Assembly (NCBI GenBank): GCA_024743405.1
Contig: JANSWP010000028.1
Coordinates: 1 to 64,000 of the forward strand
DNA length: 64,000 nucleotides
From: Bacteroidota bacterium
GTDB taxonomy: Bacteria; Bacteroidota; Bacteroidia; Chitinophagales; Saprospiraceae
Reading direction: 5' to 3'
Shown: piece by piece, positions 54,136-63,574 of the stretch
Position numbering within the stretch: the stretch's first letter is position 1
Layout: each line of letters opens with the position of its first letter
The notes under the pieces: model-generated
What the model saw: only the letters and a program-made list of their open reading frames with translations
Databases searched by the model: none
Told to the model about the DNA's origin: nothing
Translations under genes and position numbers: made by a program

Positions 54136-56676
54136 TTAAACCTCTTTCCTTAAAACCTCTAAAGGTGGCTTTCGCACTACATCTCTGCTATTAAACATTC
54201 CGATCAATACAGTAAGCCCTGTAATGACTACAAAAACAATAAATGCAGGGATCCAATTTACAGCAAATGGAATCTCAAATTGAAATTTTGCTAAGAGAAA
54301 AGTTCCTATCGCTGAAAGCCCTATTCCTGTCATAGTTGCCAACGCACCTAATAAAAAATATTCGAGCGCATTGATCCACAAGATCTGTTTTTTATTCGCT
54401 CCAAGCGTTCGTAAAAGTACACTTTCCCGAATTCGTTGATATTTGGAAAGTACCACTGAACTGATCAACACTAAAAGTCCTGTGAGAATACTAAATAATG
54501 CCATAAATCGAATAACGAAAGAGACTTTACTTAAGACGTCTTCTACTGATTTTAGAATTTGAGTGAGGTCAATAACAGAAATATTGGGGTAGGTTTGAAC
54601 CAATTCTTGTTGAAACAAGGCTGATTGTTTTTCGTCAGCTACTCTTGAAATAACTACATGAAATTGAGGGGCTTCTTCCAAAACTCCTTTCGGAAAAACC
54701 ACAAAAAAGTTGGTTTGTAGTCTTGTAAAATCAACTTCTCGAATACTCGCAACTTCTGTTTCAATAAGCGCACCTTGAACGTTAAAAGTCAATTTTGTTC
54801 CAATTGTCGCATCTAAATTATCCGCAATATTCTCAGCAATAGATACATATATTGTTCCATCTTCACTTACTTCTCCATGCCACTCTCCCTCCAAAATCGT
54901 TTCTGTATCAATCAAGGTATCTCGGTAAGTACATCGAAATTCGCGATTGAACACCCACCTTGAAACGTTAGAGGTAGAATCTTGCAATCTTTCCGTTTTG
55001 GTCATCCCATCTACAGCGTCTACCCGCATAGTGACAATCGGTACTTCTTGTATAACAGGTAAATCAAACTCCGTTGTCAACCTTGCCACACCTTCTTTTT
55101 GAGGGGTTTGGATATCAAAAATAATCATATTTGGCTGTCCTCCTGCATCTGTCATTTCGATTTGTTTCAATAACAAATCTTGCGTGAAAAACAAGGTTGA
55201 AATCAATGCCGCACCCAATCCAACAGTCACAATCAAAATGACAGTTTGATTATTTGGCCGATATAAATTGGCAATACTTTGTCGCCAGATATAATTCCAA
55301 TTTCGAGGAAAATATTTCTTTACTAAAACCGTCAATAATTTTGCAATACCTGTCAAAACCAAAAATGCAACACCAATTCCGATTGGAAAAACAAACGATC
55401 GCCAATCCCCCGTCTGAATCCAAGTGAATCCAAAAACAAAAAGTCCAATCAGTGCAAAAACACCCCATCTTAAGGGATCGCGTTGAGTGGTATCTTCATC
55501 AAAAGAAGCTCGAAGTGTGCGAAGTGGAGAAATACGGCGGATTGCAAGTAATGGTAAGAGCGCAAACAAAACGGTAATTGCCAACCCTGTAATCATTCCC
55601 TCCCCTATCGATGCCCATGAAATATCATTACTCACATTTTGAACTGGCAAAAAATCAGCAACTACTAAAGGCAAAAACACCTGAATCAAACTTCCTAAAA
55701 GGGCTCCCAAAAAACCGCCTGCCAATCCTAAAAAGATGACTTGGATAAGGTATATCTTAAAAGCTTGATTTCCTTTCGCCCCCAAGCATCGCAAAACCGC
55801 GATAGTTGGAAGTTTGTCTTTTATATAAATATGGACAGAACTTGCCACACCGATACAACCCAATAGAAGCGCAATGAACCCCACCAAATTCAAGAAGCCT
55901 GTTAAATCTTCAAATGCTGCTCCTAATTCTTCTTTTCGCTCTTCAACCGTATCATACCCCAAAGAACTTCCTTCTCTTAATCTTGGTCGAATGCGCTCAT
56001 CCGCCATTTTTTCGACGTCTAAGGTTTCATCAAACTTGAAATAATATTGATAAAAAACACGACTCCCCATTTGCACTAAATCCGTTGCCGGCAAATGATT
56101 CATCGGGATATAAATCAATGGAGCGATAGCACCTGCAAAGCCAGCTCGACCAGGCGTAGAACTTATATAACCTTCAATTTCAAAAGTAGATTTACCCACT
56201 TGAACTGAATCACCTGCCTCTAATCCAAATTGATACATCAACGTCTTTTCGACTAAGGCTTTTTGTCCATTTCTGAAAGTTCGAGAGGCTTCCTTGGGCT
56301 CCGTCGCTAAGTTTCCATAAAAAGGATAATCTCCTTCCAATGCTTTTACATTTACCAATCGGGTGCCTCCATTTTTCGGAAAATATGCCATCGAAAATAA
56401 CTGGATCGCTTCAGAACGTTTTTCCGCATTCAAGGAATCCAACAACATTTTTATACTATCCGGAGCTGCCTGATTTCCTTGAACAACTAAGTCAGCACCA
56501 AGCAAAGACTTTGCTTCGTTTTGAATATCCTTTTGTAGATTTTCACTGAAAGAGTTAATGGCGACGAGTGCCGCTATACCAAGAATAATGGAAGCTATGA
56601 AAAGAACTAGGCGCCCACGATTTCTGCGACTGTCTCGCCACGCCATTTTTATTAGCCAAGAAAATGAATTAGACAA
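54136..56676 (-). CDS. YbbP-like ABC transporter permease (FtsX family)
   Basis: This 846-residue inner-membrane protein has the two-FtsX-domain layout of YbbP-type permeases. The N-terminal block is WRDSRRNRGRLVLFIASIIL, followed by an extracytoplasmic MacB-like domain (RAGFAGAIAPLIYIP). Helices follow near 255-380 with the coupling loop VLRCLGAKGNQ, then a second extracytoplasmic domain and a final three-helix block with LLRTLGANKKQ. Family members work with a YbbA/LolD-type ATPase in lipoprotein, lipid or esterase-linked export, but no ATPase gene is next to it here. The next gene downstream is the HD/Pycsar-type protein (52 bp). Confidence 0.9.
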   Translation of the reverse strand: MSNSFSWLIKMAWRDSRRNRGRLVLFIASIILGIAALVAINSFSENLQKDIQNEAKSLLGADLVVQGNQAAPDSIKMLLDSLNAEKRSEAIQLFSMAYFPKNGGTRLVNVKALEGDYPFYGNLATEPKEASRTFRNGQKALVEKTLMYQFGLEAGDSVQVGKSTFEIEGYISSTPGRAGFAGAIAPLIYIPMNHLPATDLVQMGSRVFYQYYFKFDETLDVEKMADERIRPRLREGSSLGYDTVEERKEELGAAFEDLTGFLNLVGFIALLLGCIGVASSVHIYIKDKLPTIAVLRCLGAKGNQAFKIYLIQVIFLGLAGGFLGALLGSLIQVFLPLVVADFLPVQNVSNDISWASIGEGMITGLAITVLFALLPLLAIRRISPLRTLRASFDEDTTQRDPLRWGVFALIGLFVFGFTWIQTGDWRSFVFPIGIGVAFLVLTGIAKLLTVLVKKYFPRNWNYIWRQSIANLYRPNNQTVILIVTVGLGAALISTLFFTQDLLLKQIEMTDAGGQPNMIIFDIQTPQKEGVARLTTEFDLPVIQEVPIVTMRVDAVDGMTKTERLQDSTSNVSRWVFNREFRCTYRDTLIDTETILEGEWHGEVSEDGTIYVSIAENIADNLDATIGTKLTFNVQGALIETEVASIREVDFTRLQTNFFVVFPKGVLEEAPQFHVVISRVADEKQSALFQQELVQTYPNISVIDLTQILKSVEDVLSKVSFVIRFMALFSILTGLLVLISSVVLSKYQRIRESVLLRTLGANKKQILWINALEYFLLGALATMTGIGLSAIGTFLLAKFQFEIPFAVNWIPAFIVFVVITGLTVLIGMFNSRDVVRKPPLEVLRKEV

Positions 56677-56859
56677 AGTTGAATTGTTTGATTGTTGAAT
56701 TACTTTCCCTCAAAATATTAAATTCGTCCCATCTTGTCGTGCTAATCGAAATCAAGAACCTGACAAAAAATTAAACTTTTTAAAAAGGAAAAAAAGAGGA
56801 CAAATTTAATCAGATTTTGTTTTCAAAGCCTTTAATATTAAATGGTTTAGTAACAAATC

Positions 56860-57606
56860 CTATTCCTCCGAATCATCCGTAATTAATGTTTCTTGACTCG
56901 GCAATAATTTCACTGCCAAAATACCACCAACAATGTCTAATAAGGTATGTAAAATGATAAGCCACCAAAGTGATTGCATGACCCAAAACAGGTAGCCAAA
57001 GAGAAGCGCCATCACCACAATTTTTAATACGGCCTCCCAACCTTGATAAAAATGTGAGAAGGCAAAAATCAAAGCTGGTATTAGTATCGCAATAAAAACC
57101 CCAGTGTTCGTATCTCCTGTAAAGTGCATTAGATATTGAATAAAATACCCTCTAAAAATAATTTCTTCACAAACACCAGCACTAACAGCAACTATAAAAA
57201 AATGGGATAACTCTCGTTTATTTTGAGGTAAAAAAGGGGTGTTTTTAAGAAAACGATCAATCAGTTTTAATTTACGATGAGGATCACTCGTTTGGTACCA
57301 TAAGTCCAATAAATAGCCTCCACAAAAAAGTATCGTTAACCCAACCCATACAATGTTTGAAAAGTCAGGTACCCTAAACCCTAATTCTAATAAGTCGCGC
57401 CCTGAAAAATACCATACTAATACAACCACAATTGCCATCACCCAAAGAGAAAGACTATTTCCCCAATAAATAGCGAGCTTCGTTTCCGTATCGTAATTCA
57501 ATTTTTTCATAGCCGGCTGAGAAGAAAAAACCGCATAAATAGGCAATACAATACCCAAAAGAATTACTAAAATATGGTCAATAATGTTTGGTGAGAAGGC
57601 ATTCAT
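56860..57606 (-). CDS. CPBP family intramembrane endopeptidase
   Basis: This 248-residue membrane protein has about eight helices and the ABI/CPBP protease motifs: EEIIFRG with Glu147, Glu148 and Arg152, FSHFYQG with His185, and LHTLLD with His220. These residues form the catalytic glutamate and zinc-like site of Rce1-like enzymes, some of which cleave prenylated proteins in eukaryotes; bacterial roles include protein processing and bacteriocin immunity. It follows the response regulator by 58 bp on the same strand and is likely in its operon. Confidence 0.9.
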   Translation of the reverse strand: MNAFSPNIIDHILVILLGIVLPIYAVFSSQPAMKKLNYDTETKLAIYWGNSLSLWVMAIVVVLVWYFSGRDLLELGFRVPDFSNIVWVGLTILFCGGYLLDLWYQTSDPHRKLKLIDRFLKNTPFLPQNKRELSHFFIVAVSAGVCEEIIFRGYFIQYLMHFTGDTNTGVFIAILIPALIFAFSHFYQGWEAVLKIVVMALLFGYLFWVMQSLWWLIILHTLLDIVGGILAVKLLPSQETLITDDSEE

Positions 57607-57664
57607 AAAAGCAAAGAACGTAAAATTGATTTTCCCAAACCAAATTATACCAATTTACCCCAAA

Positions 57665-58351
57665 TTAATTATCAGACAATACGAACCCGCTTCCATGGAC
57701 ATTCATAATCTTTATTGAATCATCTGCTGCTAAATATTTTCGTAGGCGAGAAATAAAAACATCCATACTCTTTCGAGTGAAATAATCGGTTTTACCCCAT
57801 AATTTTTGAAGAACATATTTTCGACTGACTAATGTTCCTTTATTTTGACACAACATTTTCAATAACTCCGCTTCGCGTTCCGTAAGTTGCCGGGTATTTC
57901 CATCGACTGTAAGTTGTTGATTTTTACTATCAAAATGATATTTGCCAATTTCGAATAACGCTTCACTCTCCTCTACTTCAGAGATCTTACTTCTTCTAAA
58001 AACGGCTTGAATTCGAGCAACCAATTCTTCTTCTGAAACTGGTTTTTTAATATAATCATCTGCTCCTATTTTGAAGCCTTTGATGACATCTTCAGTTAAA
58101 GATTTCGCAGTCAAAAAGATGATCGGCACTTCTGTATTCCGATTTCGAATGAGTTCAGCGAGCGTGAAGCCATCGATAGCCGGCATCATGATATCCAAAA
58201 CGCAAAGGTTGAAGGCTTCTTGGTTAAAACGACGCAAGCCATCGGCTCCATTTTGTGCCCAAGTGACTTCAAAATCTCTCATTTGGAGGTATTCCTTGAG
58301 TAAAAAACCAAGCGTTTGGTCATCTTCAACTAACAGAATTTTAGGTGTCAT
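57665..58351 (-). CDS. OmpR-family response regulator
   Basis: This 228-residue protein has an N-terminal receiver domain with acidic DD at 10-11, the phosphorylation site Asp53 (VLDIMMP), Thr81 and Lys103 (KKPVS), and a C-terminal winged-helix DNA-binding domain (ELLKMLCQNKGTLVSRKYVL to the end, with MNVHGSGFVL). It is the partner of the histidine kinase whose stop codon lies 8 bp upstream. The layout matches the RprY-like regulators of Bacteroidota. Its target is unknown; the CPBP protease gene just downstream is a possible one. Confidence 0.95.
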   Translation of the reverse strand: MTPKILLVEDDQTLGFLLKEYLQMRDFEVTWAQNGADGLRRFNQEAFNLCVLDIMMPAIDGFTLAELIRNRNTEVPIIFLTAKSLTEDVIKGFKIGADDYIKKPVSEEELVARIQAVFRRSKISEVEESEALFEIGKYHFDSKNQQLTVDGNTRQLTEREAELLKMLCQNKGTLVSRKYVLQKLWGKTDYFTRKSMDVFISRLRKYLAADDSIKIMNVHGSGFVLSDN

Positions 58352-58359
58352 AGAACGTG

Positions 58360-59640
58360 TTATTTTGTATATAATTTAATCGTAAATTCAGTACCTTTTC
58401 CAAATCCACTTTTCAAATTGATTACTCCGCCATGTGCCTCCACAATTTTTTTCACATAATTCAATCCCAAACCAAATCCTTTCACTACGTGTAAATCTCC
58501 GGTCGGAACTCTATAAAATTTATCAAAAATCAATTTGTGAAATTCAGGGGCAATCCCAATGCCTTTATCTTTTATCCGAAGTTGAAACTCATTGCCCTTA
58601 GTTAGAGTCTCAATTTCAATTTCGACCGTGCCTTGCGAGTATTTCAAAGCATTTTCGAGCAAGTTTTGAATTACATTTTTAAAGTGGGTTGAATCAATAT
58701 TATGAATGAAATTTTTAGCATTTAATTTTTGCGTCAGCGTTCCATTACGTTCTTTCAATTTTACCTCAAAATCTTTTGCCATTTCTTTGATTAAACCATG
58801 TACATCTGTTGGTTCTTTTTGCAAATGATAATTAGCACTCTCAAGACTTGCTAATTCTAGAACTTTATCAACCTGAATTTTCAATTTATCCTTCTCATTA
58901 TCAATTAGTTGTAAGAATTGCTCCGCTCCTGAAATTTCACCTTTTTCCAATTTTTCTCTTAAGATTTTGACCGCTAAAGAAATTGAAAAAACAGGCGTTT
59001 TTAATTCATGGGTAAGGTTATTAATAAAGTCATTTTTAATGGCATTGAGTTGATGCTCTTTTTTCAAATTTCGAAACAAAAACACGACACAAAGAAGGAT
59101 GGATAAGAAACATAAAATTGACGGAATGATCAAATAGTCCAACTCACTCAAAAAATATCCAAACAAATTCAAAATATCCAAATGAAGAACTTGTTCACAA
59201 TGACATTCTCCAATAATTCGATCTCCCAATAGTATCGAATATTGATCAAAATCGAAGTTTTCGACAACGAAATTGGTACTATGAACAGTACTTTTTGTGT
59301 TATACTTATCATTAATTACAAAAGCAAAGTCAGCGGTGATACCCTGTTTATTTAGTTGACTTTCAAATAATTTCGTCAAGCCACCTTCTACTATTTCATA
59401 TAAATAAACATTGGTCTCTTCTTCTTCGTAGACTTCCTCCTGAATCAATTTTACTAAAGCATTTCCTACTGGGTTTTTCCCATTTAATGCTTCATTGACA
59501 TTAAATAAAACTTCCTCAATTTTTTGGTCAAATTTCACTTTTTCCAGTCTTGCCCCAACCACTAAAAGCCTAAATTGGATCAGTAGAAGTCCAATTAGAG
59601 AAACTAGTATAATGATCGCTATGAGGCGGCTTTTTAGCAT
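58360..59640 (-). CDS. Sensor histidine kinase without HAMP domain
   Basis: This 426-residue kinase has a membrane helix at about 5-27, a periplasmic sensor region (about 28-168) with no recognised fold, and a second helix at about 169-190. There is no HAMP linker between that helix and the dimerisation region. The H box FINNLTHELKTP places the phosphoacceptor at His211. The N box is NLLENALKYS (326-335), G1 is DKGIGIAP (357-364) and G2 is GFGLGLNY (388-395). It is co-transcribed with the response regulator (8 bp gap). Confidence 0.95.
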   Translation of the reverse strand: MLKSRLIAIIILVSLIGLLLIQFRLLVVGARLEKVKFDQKIEEVLFNVNEALNGKNPVGNALVKLIQEEVYEEEETNVYLYEIVEGGLTKLFESQLNKQGITADFAFVINDKYNTKSTVHSTNFVVENFDFDQYSILLGDRIIGECHCEQVLHLDILNLFGYFLSELDYLIIPSILCFLSILLCVVFLFRNLKKEHQLNAIKNDFINNLTHELKTPVFSISLAVKILREKLEKGEISGAEQFLQLIDNEKDKLKIQVDKVLELASLESANYHLQKEPTDVHGLIKEMAKDFEVKLKERNGTLTQKLNAKNFIHNIDSTHFKNVIQNLLENALKYSQGTVEIEIETLTKGNEFQLRIKDKGIGIAPEFHKLIFDKFYRVPTGDLHVVKGFGLGLNYVKKIVEAHGGVINLKSGFGKGTEFTIKLYTK

Positions 59641-59814
59641 ATTTTTAGATTATTAACGCCTAAATATAGGCATCCATTTCCCTATTAACCTTTCATTTGC
59701 CTTTTGTTGGATATCCATTTGCTTTTGGGAATTTAACTTTGCAGCTAAGGGAGCAGTAAATAAAAAAACATTCCAAATTCGCACAATCAATTCACAAAAT
59801 ACACATTACGCTTT

Positions 59815-60969
59815 ATGAAAAAAGTCATGCTTTTCGCGCTCATCTCGTGTTCGTTTTCTATTCTATCAATTGCTCAAGATAATTTTAAAGACAATCAAAT
59901 CAATCTCTTTTTTGATTGTCAATCTTGTGATCTCACGTACATCAGGCAAGAATTACCTCAACTAAATTATGCACGAAGATTGGAGAATACTGATGTCCTA
60001 ATTCGATCTACTAAAATTGAAAATGCATCGGGTGGTTATCGGCACAATTTATTTTTCATTGGTCACAATCGTTTCCAAAATCACGACCAAGAGTTGTTCT
60101 TTATACAAAATCAAGATATGTCTTTTGAGGAAACCAGACAAGGTATTTTGAATACTGTAAAAGCAGGTTTAGTACCTTATATCATGCATATTTCTCCAAT
60201 GGAAGATATATCTATTACTTTCCCTGACTCTATATATTCGACTCCATGGAACACTACCAAATGGAAAAACTGGACTGCTTTAGTGGGTGGAAACATCAAT
60301 TTTAATAGCTCAAATAATGGCTCAAGTAGATGGGATCTCGACCCTCGAATTTCGATTTTGAAAGAAACACCTGAAGAACAATTTGGACTTCAATATAATT
60401 TTAGTTTCGATAAAAACACTAATAGTGGAGGCGCAGAATCTTCTTCAAATTCTCACCAAATGTTTGCCTATTATGCCAAGGCAATCGGGCCACGATGGTC
60501 TTTAGGAGGCAACATTTCAGGTAGAATCTGGGAATCCAATAACCTCACTAATAAAATACTTTTTGTTAGCCCAATGATTGAATACAGCATATGTCCATAT
60601 GAGGTTTTTCATAAAAAACGATTGACCATTGGCTATTCAACGACTATCAATCAGGACATTAAATTTAGTAGCCATGGTCCACGGATTCGGTTGTCTTTAT
60701 TTCAAAAATGGGGATTTATTTCAGCCATTTATTCGGTTCACCATAACTTGATTCCAAATACCACAGATACTATTTCCACCCAATTCTCTGGTTCTATTTG
60801 GTTTCGATTGTCCAAAGGTTTTTACCTGAGTCTAGATGCCATTCTATTAGGCAATTTGCAACTACAAAGCAATATCGATTCTTTTACCAGTACTCGCTTT
60901 GGTGTTTCTTTTAATTATGTTTTGGGTGACATTTATAATAATGTAGTAAATCCAAGATTAGGATTTTAA
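59815..60969 (+). CDS. Secreted outer-membrane beta-barrel protein
   Basis: This 384-residue protein has a signal peptide (MKKVMLFALISCSFSILSIA) and an N-terminal soluble part with INLFFDCQSCDLTYIRQEL. This Cys-x-x-Cys segment and the following block up to about residue 130 look like a small domain of their own. About twelve to fourteen amphipathic strands follow, ending FGVSFNYVLGD. I recognise no named family. It is divergent from the histidine kinase gene. TAACTTTG at 59734-59741, about 75 bp upstream, fits the TAnnTTTG promoter element. Confidence 0.75.
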   Translation: MKKVMLFALISCSFSILSIAQDNFKDNQINLFFDCQSCDLTYIRQELPQLNYARRLENTDVLIRSTKIENASGGYRHNLFFIGHNRFQNHDQELFFIQNQDMSFEETRQGILNTVKAGLVPYIMHISPMEDISITFPDSIYSTPWNTTKWKNWTALVGGNINFNSSNNGSSRWDLDPRISILKETPEEQFGLQYNFSFDKNTNSGGAESSSNSHQMFAYYAKAIGPRWSLGGNISGRIWESNNLTNKILFVSPMIEYSICPYEVFHKKRLTIGYSTTINQDIKFSSHGPRIRLSLFQKWGFISAIYSVHHNLIPNTTDTISTQFSGSIWFRLSKGFYLSLDAILLGNLQLQSNIDSFTSTRFGVSFNYVLGDIYNNVVNPRLGF

Positions 60970-60971
60970 AA

Positions 60972-61008
60972 AAGCTTCACACTACATAAACCATAGTGTG
61001 AAGCTTTA
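60972..61008. terminator. Hairpin between convergent genes
   Basis: AAAGCTTCACACTA (60972-60985) pairs perfectly with TAGTGTGAAGCTTT (60995-61008), directly after the stop at 60969 and before the S9 peptidase stop at 61094. Confidence 0.8.
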
Positions 61009-61093
61009 AAATCTCTTTCTAGACTTTTGTATCACTGCATTCTTTTCGATTCTACCAAAACATTTCATGAAATTTTTCACATTCCATTACTAA

Positions 61094-63472
61094 TTATTCT
61101 CTCAAATTCTCCTGAAATAATTTAAAAATCCGTCGATACTCATCTGTCCAACTACTCGGTTCAATAAAACCATGACTCTCGAGTGGAAAAACAGCAAATT
61201 CCCAATTTTCTTTTCCTAATTCGATAAGCCGTTGAGCCAATCGAACCACATCTTGAAATTGAACATTTGTATCAATCATACCATGTAGGATAAGCAATTG
61301 ATCTTGTAATCCTTCCGCATGATAAATCGGCGAACTTTTCAAATATGCTAAACTATCCTCAACCGGCGTATTCAAAATATTGGACGTATAAGCATGATTG
61401 TAATGTGCCCAATCAGTGACCGATCGTAAAGCCGCACCACATTTAAAAGTTCCCGGTGAAGTAAACAGTCCCATCATCGTAATAAACCCACCATAAGAAC
61501 CACCATAAATACCAATACGGTCTGCATCAATTCCGTAAGTTTCAGTGAGGTATTTGGCTCCGTCAATTTGATCATTTAAGTCCCAACCGCCCATGTGTCG
61601 GTATATCGCCGTTCGCCAATCTCGTCCATATCCATTACTTGCTCTATAATCAATGTCTAAAACGGTATATCCATTATCTACCAACATATTATGGAACATA
61701 AACTCTCGATAATAAGAACTCCACCAATGATGTACATTTTGTAAATATCCAGCCCCATGGACAAAAATAACTGCTGCATTCGTCTTTTTTGATGGATCAG
61801 GGCGATAAATCCGAGCCGGCACTTTGGCTCCATCGCGAGCAGTAAATTGGATGACCTCAGGGTCTCGCCATTCGTACCCTTCAAAACCTTTCGTTGTAGA
61901 ATGTGTCAGTTGAGTCATTTCGGCACCAGGCTCATTTTTCATGACATACAATTCCCAAGGCTTATTTGAATAAGAATATCGAACTGCTAACCAATTTTGA
62001 TCAGGCGAAAGGGTGACCTGATGACCACCTTTTTTGGAAGTTATTTTCTCCATATTTCCACCTTCCACCGACATTCGATAAAAATGATGTTCGAAAGGAG
62101 ATTCTTTATTTGCAGTTATAAAAAAGTATCTTTTGTTATGGGAAATCTCCGCATTTATTATTTCAAACTTACCTGAAGTAAGTGCTTTTTTCTTACCTGT
62201 TTTAACGTTTACGGTATAAATATGTGAATACCCAGACTCTTCGGATTGAAACCAAACGTTTTGATTATCAGGCATCCAACCTAAATTGCCAGCAGAAAAA
62301 TTCCATGAAACGATACCTGGACCACCAATCCAAGCATCATCGTGTTGATGGTCAAGTAACTTCAACTCTCCTGTTGGCAAATCGAGTAACATTACCCATC
62401 GATCTTTATTATCCATGGATTTGATATTGACCAAGGTTTGCCCATCTTCACTGAAAAAAGGACCATGATAAATGACCTCACGTGGGCTATCATACTTAGC
62501 ATTCCAAGCGTCCTCTCCTTTGTGGTATTCTTCCAAAAAAGCAGGTTTATCATCAATTCCATCAATCTGACTGGGATCAATCAAATAGCAAGTATCCAAT
62601 TCTAAATCACAAACTCCTAGTTCGTAAGTATCCTGTGGGGAGCCTACTTTTGCACGTGATTTCAAATCTACGACATGCCCCGATTCCGTAACATAATTAG
62701 GAACATCAGTCCTTTTCGCGTCAGCTCGTTTTGTCAATCTAAAGGTAACAAATTGCTCATTGGGGCTCAACTGAATATTCGAAATATTTTTACTGCCATA
62801 GTAATAAGGTTCGGGGCGATCAGGTTGACGATTTTCTCGTTGATCTTTTCGCGCTTCATTCTGTCCATCACGCCATTGAAGCACTTCAAACCAAGACATT
62901 TGGTCATTTTCAAGCCATTCCTCGTGGCGAGGTTTATATTTACCAGAACGTTTTTTTCCTGTTACGAAATTAGTCAATTGGGCCACAACCCCAGTTCCCG
63001 GTTCCCAACTGAACAAATTATTTTTCTCTTGATAAACAATCTTTTTTTCATTGCCCGTAAAACTTGGACTTCCTTCCCGATCAATGGTATTCGTAACTTG
63101 TAAAGTCCTATTGTTGGTTATATTAGAGATATATAAATCGCCATTTTTAGAATAAACTTTAGTTGTTCTTGCCCGATTATAGTCTCCTCTCGAAGGCATT
63201 TTCATTATCTCCTCTTCCGAAACTTTTTGTGGCTCACCCCCTTCTATACCAACTTTATACAAGCTCCGTAAAGTATCCTTTTCAGGGTTCCAAGTAAAAT
63301 AAATCCACATGCCATCATCTGACCAAGAAATATTCTCTGGTAAAGAACCTACAAATCGTTCGCCCTGCATTATTTGAGGAATTGTCAGCACTGAAGCATT
63401 AGGCACTGACTGTGAGAAAGAAGCAAAAGGGAGGCAACAAATTGCCAAAATTGAGAGTAGTTGATTTCGCAT
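61094..63472 (-). CDS. S9 family prolyl-oligopeptidase-type peptidase
   Basis: This 792-residue secreted peptidase has a signal peptide (LLSILAICCLPFASFS) and an N-terminal beta-propeller (about 50-530) with many Asp/Gly-rich blades such as SPDQNWLAVRYS. The C-terminal alpha/beta-hydrolase domain has the catalytic Ser659 in GGSYGG, Asp734 in HGMIDTNVQ and His767 in ESHGF. This is the dipeptidyl-peptidase IV-like group. The protein has no T9SS tail, so it is probably periplasmic and acts on peptides imported across the outer membrane. It is the gene after a probable alpha/beta-hydrolase (105 bp gap) on the same strand. Confidence 0.93.
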   Translation of the reverse strand: MRNQLLSILAICCLPFASFSQSVPNASVLTIPQIMQGERFVGSLPENISWSDDGMWIYFTWNPEKDTLRSLYKVGIEGGEPQKVSEEEIMKMPSRGDYNRARTTKVYSKNGDLYISNITNNRTLQVTNTIDREGSPSFTGNEKKIVYQEKNNLFSWEPGTGVVAQLTNFVTGKKRSGKYKPRHEEWLENDQMSWFEVLQWRDGQNEARKDQRENRQPDRPEPYYYGSKNISNIQLSPNEQFVTFRLTKRADAKRTDVPNYVTESGHVVDLKSRAKVGSPQDTYELGVCDLELDTCYLIDPSQIDGIDDKPAFLEEYHKGEDAWNAKYDSPREVIYHGPFFSEDGQTLVNIKSMDNKDRWVMLLDLPTGELKLLDHQHDDAWIGGPGIVSWNFSAGNLGWMPDNQNVWFQSEESGYSHIYTVNVKTGKKKALTSGKFEIINAEISHNKRYFFITANKESPFEHHFYRMSVEGGNMEKITSKKGGHQVTLSPDQNWLAVRYSYSNKPWELYVMKNEPGAEMTQLTHSTTKGFEGYEWRDPEVIQFTARDGAKVPARIYRPDPSKKTNAAVIFVHGAGYLQNVHHWWSSYYREFMFHNMLVDNGYTVLDIDYRASNGYGRDWRTAIYRHMGGWDLNDQIDGAKYLTETYGIDADRIGIYGGSYGGFITMMGLFTSPGTFKCGAALRSVTDWAHYNHAYTSNILNTPVEDSLAYLKSSPIYHAEGLQDQLLILHGMIDTNVQFQDVVRLAQRLIELGKENWEFAVFPLESHGFIEPSSWTDEYRRIFKLFQENLRE

Positions 63473-63574
63473 TGAACCTATTTTAAAATGTGATGGGTAA
63501 AAATAGATAAATATTGCGAGTTGGTTTTCCGCAAAAAATGTAAAGGATTAAAAGCTTAAAAATCATCCATACAA

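Noticed and set aside
52908-56676. A full Pycsar or CBASS defence operon
   Set aside because: Only the HD/Pycsar-type membrane protein is present; neighbours are a permease, a protease and a two-component system, with no cyclase.
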